Origin: Rhodobacter aestuarii
GTDB taxonomy: Bacteria; Pseudomonadota; Alphaproteobacteria; Rhodobacterales; Rhodobacteraceae
Direction: 5' to 3'
Assembly (NCBI RefSeq): GCF_900156655.1
Contig: NZ_FTOG01000009.1
Span: forward strand, 124,001-188,000
Length of the DNA stretch: 64,000 bases
Shown here: piece by piece, positions 24,987 to 33,079 of the stretch
How the letters are laid out: the number at the start of each line of letters is the position of its first letter
Position numbering within the stretch: position 1 is the first letter of the stretch
Notes under the pieces: generated by a model
The model's database searches: none
Seen by the model: only the letters and a program-made list of their open reading frames with translations
What the model was told of the DNA's origin: nothing
Program-made: the position numbers and the translations under genes

Positions 24987-25369
24987 CACCACGCTTTGCA
25001 AGATCATCTTATGAAGGGGCACCGCGTCAGGTGCCCTTTTTCTTTTGGTGCAGTGCGCCCCCCCCCCTGCTGCAAACCCGCGCCTCAGCTTATCTTCTTA
25101 TCTTCGCCTCGGTCTTGGCTCTGCCCGCGCTTTGGCTGTCGGGGCAATTTGAGGCTGATGGCGTTTTCGACGCCCCTTGCAGGCGGGCGCCGGATCTTGG
25201 CTTATTTTTGAGCGAAACGCCCGCCGAACCCCATCGAAACCCGCGAAAGAAACGCTCTTTTAACCATGCCCGCAAAGATACCTTTGGGCGCGCGGAAACG
25301 TCGCAGATAAATAGCATTTAATTAAGAGCCTAAGTGCAAAGCAGGGACGCTTGTCTGGAGTGTCCCCTG
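24987..25369. other. Gap with promoter elements of the giant surface protein
   Basis: Apart from the phaR terminator, the 383 bases contain a C10 run (25058-25067), a TTAACCATG CtrA half-site (25260-25268), and an AT-rich stretch (AAATAGCATTTAATTAAG, about 25310-25328) that probably carries the promoter. One frame is open across 25031-25321, but it begins inside the terminator and lacks coding character. Confidence 0.5.
25014..25044 (+). terminator. Terminator after phaR
   Basis: GGGCACC pairs with GGTGCCC around GCGTCA and is followed by TTTTTCTTTT. Confidence 0.85.
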
Positions 25370-28300
25370 ATGAAAAACACGATTCTGCTGCGCTGGCTGT
25401 CGCAGCTTTGTTTTGCAGCCGCCTTGGTTATCAGTTTTGCAGGATCGGCACGGGCCGCTTCCTTTGATCTGTTGGAGCTATATGCAGCGACCAGCGCGAC
25501 CGGCAATATCTCAATCAGCCAGCCACTCAGCGTATTTGCACCGGGGCAGAAGGCACGCTTTGTTTCGAACCCTGACAATGACACTTTCCTCAACTCGCTC
25601 ACCTCAAACGAGTTGTTCGGTGTGATCACCTGCGCCGACACGAACATCTGCGGTGCGGGCGGCAGTTCAGGCTACTTTGCGCGCCGCGCCCCAACAGGCA
25701 GCACCACGATCTCGGCGGTGACCTTTGTGCTCGATCCGGGCACCGCCCTTTACGGGCATTACGGTGATTTCGTGCTTGTGGTGATTGGCGACGCAGCAAG
25801 CTACACCTCGGGCGGGAGTGTCTCGACCTCGGCGAACGCCGATGGCGCCGCCATTGCGGGCCAGTTGGACAGCTTCTTCGCTTTCGTTGTGTCCGTCTCT
25901 GATGCGAGCGCGACAGAAGGCGGCAATATCGTGCATACCGTCACGCTTTCCGGTGCCACGACGGCCGTCGAGCAGATCGTCTTTTCGCGCAGCCACGTCG
26001 GCACCTCCGATGCCGATCTCGGCACGCCGACCTTCTCAAACGGTGTGACGCTCTCGAATGGCGTGCTTTCGGTGCCGACGGGAGTGTCGAGCTTCACGAT
26101 CACCTACCCCACGGTTGATGATGCCGATGATGAAGGCAACGAGACATACACGCTAACGCTGCGCGAAACGCAGGGCACCGGCACGATCGTCGACAATGAC
26201 GGGGTGCCCAGCATCACCATCGGCTCGGTCGGAAATGCGACCGAAGCTGAGGGCACCGATCTGGCCCATTTGGTGACGCTCTCGGGCACCACCGTTGTGC
26301 CGCAAACCTTTACCCTCACGCTGAGCGATGGCACGACCTCTGCCGCCGATTACGGCAGCTTCAGCTTTTCCGATGGGGTGACGCTGTCGGGCTCCACCCT
26401 CACCGTTCCGGCGGGCGTTTCGAGCTTCACCATCACCTTGGCCGGGGCCGAAGACGCGCTGATCGAAGGCGATGAGGGCTATACGCTCGACATTGATGGC
26501 ACGCAGGGCACGGGCACCATCACCGACAATGACACCGCCACGATGAAGGCGGTGAAAACCTCGGTGTTGAATGATCTGGACACGATTACCGGGCCAAGCA
26601 TCGGTGATACCGTGACATGGACCGTCACCGTCACCAATACCGGCAGCCTGCCGCTGAGCGATGTGACGGTGAGCGCGGATACAATGACCCGCGCCGATAG
26701 CACGCCGATTGCGGGCTTTGGGGCGGGCGATTTCAGCCCCGCCAGCGTGGCAAGCCTTGCCGCGGGGGATTCCACAAGCTTCACCGCCACTTACACGCTG
26801 ACCGCAGGAGATGTGGATGCGGGCGGAATTTCCAACACCGCAACAGCTGCGGCCACCCATTCGGGCGGCACGCCGATCACCGATGTGACCGATGACGGGG
26901 ATGATGGCGATGGCAACACCGATGATGATGAAAGCGATTACAGCTTCACCGGCGTCGCCAGCATCGCTTTGGAAAAATCCGCGAGCCTGAACGATGATGA
27001 TGGTACACCGGGCGTGAGCGCGGGCGACACGATCGACTATACGTTCACGGTGACAAACACCGGGGCCGTGACGCTGACGGCGATCACCGTCAGCGACGCC
27101 AAAGTGACGGTTTCGGGCGGCCCGCTCGCCACTTTGGCTTCTGGCGCAAGCGATAGCAGCACCTTCACCGCGACCTACACCATCACCCAAGCCGATATCG
27201 ACGCGGGGAGTGTCTCGAACACGGCGACCGTTTCCGGCTCTCCGCCGAGCGGCGGCCCGGTCGGAGATACCTCGGGCACCGCGCCCGACAATGACGATGA
27301 CACCATCACGGACCTTGCGGCGAGCCCGGGCATTGCACTGGTGAAATCGGCCACGCTGAACGATGACGATGGCACGCCGGGCGTGAGCGCGGGCGATACC
27401 ATCGACTATGCGTTCACCGTGACCAACACCGGTAACGTGACGCTGACGGCGATCACCGTCAGCGACGCCAAAGTGACGGTTTCGGGTGGTCCGCTGGCAA
27501 GCCTTGCTGTCGGCGCAAGCGATACCAGCACCTTCACCGCAACTTACACCATCACCCAAGCCGATATTGACGCGGGTGGGGTGTCGAACACCGCGACCGT
27601 TTCGGGCCAGCCGCCGAGCGGCGGCCCGGTCGGAGACACTTCGGGCACCGCGCCTGACAATGACGATGACACCGTCACGCCGCTGAGCGCGACACCGGGC
27701 ATTGCGCTGGTGAAATCGGCCACGTTCAACGACAGCGACGGCACGTCGGGCGTGAGCGTGGGCGACACCATCGACTACACGTTCACGGTGATCAACACCG
27801 GGGCCACGACGCTGACAAATATCACCATCGTCGACGACAAAGTGACGGTTTCGGGCGGCCCGCTGGCAAGCCTCGCCGTGGGCATAAGCGACACCACGAC
27901 CTTCACCGCGACCTACACCATCACCCAAGCCGATATCGACGCGGGTGGGGTGACGAACACGGCCACCGTTTCGGGCCAACCGCCGAGTGGCAGCCCTGTC
28001 AGTGACCTCTCAGGCACTGCGCCCGAGAATGATGACGCGACGGTCACGCCTTTGGTGGCGCCTGCGGGCGTTGCGCTTGTCAAAGTCGGCACCCTCAACG
28101 ACGACGATGGCACCAAGGGGGTGAGCGCGGGGGACACGATTGAGTATGTGTTCACCGTCACCAACACCGGCTCTGTCACCCTGCGCGACATCACCGTCAC
28201 CGATCCGATGCTGGGGGGGGCGGTTGCCACAACGCTGCCCACGCTCGCACCGGGGACCGATAGCGGCACGCATTTCACCGCGCAATACACGGTGACGGCG

Positions 28301-30685
28301 GCGGATGTGCTGGCAGGCTATGTCACCAACCAAGCTACGGCCACGGCCACGCATGGCACCAGCAGCTCGGTCAGCGACCTCTCGGGCGTGACCCGCGATG
28401 ACGACACCCAAACCATCACCTTCCTTGGCTCGATTGCGGGCAAGGTGGCCGATGTTTCGGGCGCGCGCAGCGGTGCGCGCGTGCAATTGACCGACCCGAT
28501 CACGAAAGCTGTCGTGGCCGAGGTGACGACCGACGCGCAGGGCAACTATGCCTTCATCGGACTTGATGCAGGCTCTTTCTGCATCAGCTTCGTGCATGAT
28601 GAAGAAGAAGCCGTCGTTTCAACCACTGGTTCGGCCGAAAATGGCCGCTCCAATGGCGCCGAAGTCTGCGGGCTCGACATCGTTTTGGGGTCTGGCCGCA
28701 CGATCACCGGCGTCGATGCCGTCATGGTCGACCCGAGCGGGGTGGTTTATGACGCGGTCACGCGTGCGCCGCTCGCAGGCGCGACGGTCACGCTGCTCCA
28801 CAATGGCACCCCCGTGCCGAACAGCTGGCTTTCGAACACCGGCGACAGCAACAACAAAGTGACCGGCTCGGATGGGCGCTATTCGTTCTTGCTGCAAGAT
28901 CCGGCGCAAACCGGCACCTATACGTTGCAGGTCACCGCGCCGGGCTATGATGCCTCGACCCTGATCCCGGCCCAAGCCGGGGCCTTGACCCCGGGCATCG
29001 GTCTTGGCGTGGAAGAGGTTGTGACCTCGGCCAATGCGCCTGTCGTGGGCGGGGACACCACCCACTATCTTGCCTTCAACATGAGCTTCCCCGATTGGGG
29101 TGATGCAACAACGCTCTCTAAGGGTGTGATCCACAACCACATCCCGATGGACCCGTCAGGCTTGGCCACGCAACTCACGCTGACCAAAGTTGCCGATACC
29201 TCGGGGCTGTCTACCCCCCCGCAGGTGGGCGATGTGATCAGCTATACGATCACCGCGCATAATGGTGGCGTGTTGCCGCTGACCGGCGCGAGTTTGGATG
29301 ACCCGCTCACCACGAATGAAACGCTGGACACGACCAATACCGAAACCGCGAACGGCGACCTTGATCCGGGCGAAACTTGGGTCTGGACCGCGTCGATCAC
29401 GCTTGACGCAACCAGTGTGAACCTCACCCAGATCGAAAACCTTGCGACGCTGAGCGGCACCGATGCTTGGGGCCAACCGGCGGTGCTGGAAAGCAGCGCC
29501 CTTGGCAACGGAACCTTCGGCACCGGCAATGGCACGCCCACCGTGGTTACGCTGCAAGGTCTGATCGACGTGATCCGCCCCGAGTTGGAAGAGATTTTGC
29601 GGGATGATCTGTCGCGCACGCTCGATCGGCTTGGCCGCAGCTTCTCGGGTTTTGCCCGCGATGCGGCACGGCGGTTGCGTGCAGGTGCGCCGGAGGGCTG
29701 CCTGAACAACGAAACGCCTGACAATGACTTCACGCTGACGCTGAACGACACCGGCCTGCGCGCCGATGGCAGCCTTGGCAAAGAAGTCTATGACTGCGCG
29801 AAACGTGAATGGCGGATCGACAGTGTCGAAGTCTCCACCATGCAAGATGACCTCTCGGGCAACCAAACGCTGCTGAGCTACACCCACCGTGTGGAACGGC
29901 TCAAAGGCGATGACCGGATTGCCGGGAAGTTCTGGGGCGCCTATGCCAGCCATAGCGATATTTCCACCGGCACCGCCGATGGCAGCATCGACGGGCTGGG
30001 GATCTATGGCGGCCTTTACGGCGCGCGCAAGCTCGGTGGCGAGGGGATGCTGGACTACTACCTCGCCGGTGCGATGGGGCGGCACAGCTTCACCTTTGAC
30101 TTCCCGCATACGGTGACGATCACCGCCGATGGCTCCTACACCTACGCCGCACTTTTGGCAGGAGCGGGGCTTTCGCGCAGCTATGCGTGGCAAGATCTGA
30201 TCGTCACGCCGCGTGTGGGCTTTGATCTGGCCTACGCCCCCGGCGCGCAGGTTTCGGTGACCGCCACGCAAGGCGCGCTCAGCGAAACCGGCGATTTTGA
30301 TCTTGGGTCTGTGGGCAGCTGGCGGCTGTTCGTGGAAAGCGAGTTCCGCAACGACTTGTCGCTTGCGGGGGATGGCAAAGGGCTGCTTGATGGGCTGGCC
30401 TCGGAAATCACCCTGACGCCCTCGCTTCTGTGCAGCGGCAATTTCGACGGAGACAATGAATGCGGCATCGGGCTTGCCTTCGGGCTTGCGGGCCTAAGTG
30501 AGGATGGCATCGAAAGCTGGACCATTGATGTTGATGGCAGCGCCACCCGCCACACCCGCCGTCTTGCCCTGCAGCTTGCCTATACGCGCCGGATCGAGGC
30601 TTTGAACGCGACGCTGCGCGCGGGCATAAGCACCGGCACGGAAGACAAAATCGCCGCCTCGGTGACCGTGCAATCGCAGTTCTAA
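25370..30685 (+). CDS. Giant Calx-beta/DUF11 surface protein with outer-membrane barrel
   Basis: The 1771-aa protein has a signal peptide (cleavage after GSARA, about residue 29), two Calx-beta repeats (about 170-390, ending GTGTIVDNDG and GTGTITDNDT), and a divergent DUF11 unit (about 390-535). Four tandem DUF11/DUF7507-type units of 123 aa follow (about 537-1022), then a carboxypeptidase-regulatory/SdrD-like beta region with GKVADVSGARSGARV (about 1022-1230). A last DUF11-like unit (about 1264-1390), an amphipathic helix (LIDVIRPELEEILRDDLSR) and a beta-barrel of about 280 residues ending in VQSQF complete it. The order resembles a type V autotransporter adhesin: passenger, linker helix, barrel with terminal Phe. 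ATG 25370 follows CTGGAG. It probably acts in adhesion or biofilm formation at the cell surface (inference). Confidence 0.88.
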   Translation: MKNTILLRWLSQLCFAAALVISFAGSARAASFDLLELYAATSATGNISISQPLSVFAPGQKARFVSNPDNDTFLNSLTSNELFGVITCADTNICGAGGSSGYFARRAPTGSTTISAVTFVLDPGTALYGHYGDFVLVVIGDAASYTSGGSVSTSANADGAAIAGQLDSFFAFVVSVSDASATEGGNIVHTVTLSGATTAVEQIVFSRSHVGTSDADLGTPTFSNGVTLSNGVLSVPTGVSSFTITYPTVDDADDEGNETYTLTLRETQGTGTIVDNDGVPSITIGSVGNATEAEGTDLAHLVTLSGTTVVPQTFTLTLSDGTTSAADYGSFSFSDGVTLSGSTLTVPAGVSSFTITLAGAEDALIEGDEGYTLDIDGTQGTGTITDNDTATMKAVKTSVLNDLDTITGPSIGDTVTWTVTVTNTGSLPLSDVTVSADTMTRADSTPIAGFGAGDFSPASVASLAAGDSTSFTATYTLTAGDVDAGGISNTATAAATHSGGTPITDVTDDGDDGDGNTDDDESDYSFTGVASIALEKSASLNDDDGTPGVSAGDTIDYTFTVTNTGAVTLTAITVSDAKVTVSGGPLATLASGASDSSTFTATYTITQADIDAGSVSNTATVSGSPPSGGPVGDTSGTAPDNDDDTITDLAASPGIALVKSATLNDDDGTPGVSAGDTIDYAFTVTNTGNVTLTAITVSDAKVTVSGGPLASLAVGASDTSTFTATYTITQADIDAGGVSNTATVSGQPPSGGPVGDTSGTAPDNDDDTVTPLSATPGIALVKSATFNDSDGTSGVSVGDTIDYTFTVINTGATTLTNITIVDDKVTVSGGPLASLAVGISDTTTFTATYTITQADIDAGGVTNTATVSGQPPSGSPVSDLSGTAPENDDATVTPLVAPAGVALVKVGTLNDDDGTKGVSAGDTIEYVFTVTNTGSVTLRDITVTDPMLGGAVATTLPTLAPGTDSGTHFTAQYTVTAADVLAGYVTNQATATATHGTSSSVSDLSGVTRDDDTQTITFLGSIAGKVADVSGARSGARVQLTDPITKAVVAEVTTDAQGNYAFIGLDAGSFCISFVHDEEEAVVSTTGSAENGRSNGAEVCGLDIVLGSGRTITGVDAVMVDPSGVVYDAVTRAPLAGATVTLLHNGTPVPNSWLSNTGDSNNKVTGSDGRYSFLLQDPAQTGTYTLQVTAPGYDASTLIPAQAGALTPGIGLGVEEVVTSANAPVVGGDTTHYLAFNMSFPDWGDATTLSKGVIHNHIPMDPSGLATQLTLTKVADTSGLSTPPQVGDVISYTITAHNGGVLPLTGASLDDPLTTNETLDTTNTETANGDLDPGETWVWTASITLDATSVNLTQIENLATLSGTDAWGQPAVLESSALGNGTFGTGNGTPTVVTLQGLIDVIRPELEEILRDDLSRTLDRLGRSFSGFARDAARRLRAGAPEGCLNNETPDNDFTLTLNDTGLRADGSLGKEVYDCAKREWRIDSVEVSTMQDDLSGNQTLLSYTHRVERLKGDDRIAGKFWGAYASHSDISTGTADGSIDGLGIYGGLYGARKLGGEGMLDYYLAGAMGRHSFTFDFPHTVTITADGSYTYAALLAGAGLSRSYAWQDLIVTPRVGFDLAYAPGAQVSVTATQGALSETGDFDLGSVGSWRLFVESEFRNDLSLAGDGKGLLDGLASEITLTPSLLCSGNFDGDNECGIGLAFGLAGLSEDGIESWTIDVDGSATRHTRRLALQLAYTRRIEALNATLRAGISTGTEDKIAASVTVQSQF
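26981..28438 (+). repeat. Four tandem 369-bp units inside the surface protein gene
   Basis: Units begin at 26981, 27350, 27719 and 28088, exactly 369 bp apart. The first three are very similar in DNA and the fourth is diverged. Each encodes one 123-aa domain starting near LNDDDGTPGVSAGDTIDY. Confidence 0.92.
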
Positions 30686-30703
30686 GATCCGCCGATACAA
30701 AAG

Positions 30704-30740
30704 AAAAAAAGCCGGTCGCCCTTGCGCGACCGGCTTTTTC
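30704..30740. terminator. Bidirectional terminator
   Basis: GCCGGTCGC pairs with GCGACCGGC around CCTTGC. It is preceded by A7 and followed by TTTTTC, so it ends the surface protein gene and the convergent SH3 gene. Confidence 0.9.
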
Positions 30741-30784
30741 TTAAAAGGGATCAAGAACTTGCGGTGATGGCCCCGGGGCGCCCC

Positions 30785-31462
30785 TCAGGGTTCGCCCAAT
30801 GTGTCTACCTCCTCATAAGCCTCCACCAGCACCCTGCCCTGCCAATCGGCCGGATCGCCCAACTCTATGCCCTCGGGCAAAGGCGCGCTGCGCCAATCCA
30901 TGTCTTCGACGAAATCCGCGGTGCGAATATCCTGCATCCCGGTGGTGCAAAACGCGGTTGGGGGAATACGATCCTCTGCCTTCCATTGCGCCATGACCGT
31001 CTCAGCATCCTCAACCGGCAGGTTGGTGACGGAGATGTCATATTTGTCTTCTTCGGTGCGGAAAACCGAAGTGAACTGGGTGTCGGTGATGCTTTCGATC
31101 ACTTGCTTGGCGCCCTCCAGCGTATGCCGCCAGGCTACCACAACTTCGCAACTGCCCTCCTCGACCAGAATGTCATCGAAATCGAAAGCGATCAGCGGCA
31201 AATATACCCAGCCGCTCGCACCGGCACTGCTTTGCACCCAAGCCCAATCTTTGCGAAGCTCCAACAGCTGAACGACATCGCCGCGCGCAATAGCGCCGAC
31301 GACCGTTGCCTCACGCCCCGGACCGGAACGAATGTCGAGCACATCTTTCTCGGGAATGGCAAAGCCATAATCACCAACCGCTTGCGAAAAGGCAGGCGTG
31401 GAAAGTGTGACAGCCAAACAAGCGGCCAGCGCAAAGCCAAGCGGTTTGGGGACAGCAAGCAT
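30785..31462 (-). CDS. Exported SH3b-domain protein
   Basis: The 225-aa protein has a signal peptide (FALAACLAVTLSTPAFS, cleavage near residue 26). A bacterial SH3 domain follows at about residues 35-95, with VLDIRSGPGREATVVGAI, DWAWVQS and GWVYLPLIA. The acidic C-terminal region (about 95-225) contains Cys residues in EEGSCEVVV and AFCTTGM and is not recognised. SH3b domains often bind cell wall, so a periplasmic wall-associated role is possible. ATG 31462 follows AAGAGACCCC; a longer form to 31591 would bury the signal peptide. Confidence 0.85.
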   Translation of the reverse strand: MLAVPKPLGFALAACLAVTLSTPAFSQAVGDYGFAIPEKDVLDIRSGPGREATVVGAIARGDVVQLLELRKDWAWVQSSAGASGWVYLPLIAFDFDDILVEEGSCEVVVAWRHTLEGAKQVIESITDTQFTSVFRTEEDKYDISVTNLPVEDAETVMAQWKAEDRIPPTAFCTTGMQDIRTADFVEDMDWRSAPLPEGIELGDPADWQGRVLVEAYEEVDTLGEP

Positions 31463-31778
31463 GGGGTCTCTTTCAATCGGGCGCCACGGCCGTAAGACGG
31501 ACCGCCGTCGCCAAGGAGAAGAACAAGGGAACCGGACGAAGGACAAAAACACCAATATTTCAGCGCGATAAGACGCCTGAAAGGAAAGCAACGCAAGGGC
31601 AGCATGACAAGAAGACTAGTGCTCTGCCTGCACTATTTACAAAGTAAGACGCGCCCCCAAAGCTGGCGGCGCGTTCTGATAGTCTCTCGAGCCTCGCGCA
31701 GATTGGGCAGCGGCAGAGGAAAACTGATGAGCCCTCCCGTCAGCCCTTCCGCCGTTCATCTCCCCGTCCCGAAAGGCC
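31463..31778. other. Gap between two secreted-protein genes
   Basis: The 316 bases carry no recognised gene. A stem ACGCGCC (31649-31655) / GGCGCGT (31668-31674), followed on the minus strand by CTTACTTTGT, probably terminates the gene at 31779-32285. The rest should hold the promoter of the SH3b gene. Confidence 0.5.
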
Positions 31779-32285
31779 TTAACTGCATTCAGGCACGCCC
31801 AAACGGATAAGCTGCGCCCCGGAGATCATCTTCAAGTTGACGCTGTAACGCCCCTCGCGCAAATACCAGCTTTTCAGCGCTGGCGGGTAATGTGCCGCGA
31901 TCAGCTGCGACCAGAACTCAAATTTCTTCGGCGGCAGCGCGGCTCCATAAAAGCTCGGCCGATGAAAGCCGAAGCTGCTGTTACGGGTCACACAACTGCC
32001 CGGCAGCCCCAGATACATGGTGCAAGAAGAGTAGCAGGCCCCTTTGATTGCAACGGTCTGCCCGGCCGCCGCCATCGCTTGGATCTTATTGGCACGCGCC
32101 CCGACATCCCCGCCCAAATCGCCGCGAACAACGATGGCTTGTCGACCATAGGCCGCCGGAATAGCCTGTGCAGCCGCTTCAGACACCGTCAAAACGGGCG
32201 CACCCACAAGCCCCGTGATCACGGCAGACGCAAAGACAAGCGGCCTCAGCCGCCGCGCCCGAAGGCGTGCGAAGAAGATTTTCAT
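31779..32285 (-). CDS. Exported ClpP-fold-like (COG3904-type) protein
   Basis: The 168-aa protein has a signal peptide (FASAVITGLVGAPVLTVSEA, cleavage near AAA-Q around residue 40). The mature part reads VVRGDLGG, KGACYSSCTMYLGLPGSC and SFGFHRPSFYG. It resembles small periplasmic COG3904 proteins with a ClpP/crotonase-like fold, where a Ser in the Cys-rich loop and the His of GFH are conserved. Whether it is a protease is not shown. No partner is evident. Confidence 0.7.
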   Translation of the reverse strand: MKIFFARLRARRLRPLVFASAVITGLVGAPVLTVSEAAAQAIPAAYGRQAIVVRGDLGGDVGARANKIQAMAAAGQTVAIKGACYSSCTMYLGLPGSCVTRNSSFGFHRPSFYGAALPPKKFEFWSQLIAAHYPPALKSWYLREGRYSVNLKMISGAQLIRLGVPECS

Positions 32286-32566
32286 ATGTTTTCACCCCAT
32301 AGTCGGTCACGCATCCGCGCGACGCGACGGCGCTCCACCAGCACCATCGGGATCAGTAGATCAGCCGGGACTTAAGAAAGGTTTACGTCTGCCCCTGCGC
32401 CTTTGCGGGACATAGCGACAGTTTTTCAAGACTTTGCTCAGTCATGCATCACTCAGAACTTTCTTGCCGCAGAACATCACGCTGCCCCGCAGAAAGCGCT
32501 GTGCAGGGCGCGGCAGGCATGGTAGTTTTAGCCATCGTTTTCCTGACTAAGTGCGAGGCGGTCATA

Positions 32567-32902
32567 ATGCGTTCTCTTTTCCTTCTTTCGCTTGCCTTCA
32601 CCTTGGCCAGCGCATCGGCTTATGCTGAGATTCCCCAATGCCCTAAGGGCCAGTCGCTAAAAGACAACCAATGCGAGTGCGACGACCCCAACACCGAGAA
32701 AAAAGATGATGGCACCTGCGGTGTCATGCTTCTACCGAATGGCAAAGTGGCGGTGGGCGAGGCAACCAACGTGGTGGGCCTCGTACCGCTCATTGCTGGT
32801 GCTGGCGTAAGCGCGGCAGCGGCGCTTGCAGGCGGTGGCGGCGGTGGCGGCGGGGCAAACGCCACCGGTGCGACGGGTGCGACCTCGGGCACCGGAAACT
32901 AA
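32567..32902 (+). CDS. Small exported Cys/Gly-rich protein
   Basis: The 111-aa product has a signal peptide (FLLSLAFTLASASAYA). A short Cys-containing section follows (PQCPKGQSLKDNQCECDD, then DGTCG), next a hydrophobic stretch (VVGLVPLIAGAGVSAAAAL), and finally a tail of glycines and GAT repeats. The layout suggests an envelope-anchored or secreted peptide; I recognise no family. ATG 32567 is preferred since the signal peptide begins there. A terminator-like stem lies 110 bases downstream. Confidence 0.65.
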   Translation: MRSLFLLSLAFTLASASAYAEIPQCPKGQSLKDNQCECDDPNTEKKDDGTCGVMLLPNGKVAVGEATNVVGLVPLIAGAGVSAAAALAGGGGGGGGANATGATGATSGTGN

Positions 32903-33008
32903 GATCACCGTTGCGGGAGAAATTTCCTGCGAAAACCGAAGCAGATTTGAAGGCGGTGGCACATATGCCCATCGCCTTTTTCTTTAGCATCTGACACGGG
33001 CCATATAT

Positions 33009-33042
33009 TTAAAGCCGGCCTCTCGAAGAGACCGGCTTTAAA
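33009..33042. terminator. Bidirectional terminator
   Basis: TAAAGCCGG pairs with CCGGCTTTA, with inner CTCT/AGAG, and lies between the small exported protein and the convergent tyrosine kinase gene. Confidence 0.75.
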
Positions 33043-33079
33043 GCGACGTTACGATGCGTTGATGGCGCGCCAAGTCACC

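Noticed and set aside
25031-25321. Open frame of 96 codons with a hydrophobic stretch before the surface protein gene
   Set aside because: It begins inside the phaR terminator, crosses a C10 run, has no ribosome-binding site and ends in AT-rich promoter DNA.
26153-27979. Very long minus-strand frame (608 codons) opposite the surface protein gene
   Set aside because: It is the repeated complement of the tandem units, rich in Arg, His and Gly, with no start context.
31604-31810. Plus-strand frame of 68 codons
   Set aside because: It overlaps a terminator stem of the opposite gene, is Arg/Ser/Pro-rich like random GC-rich DNA, and lacks coding signs.
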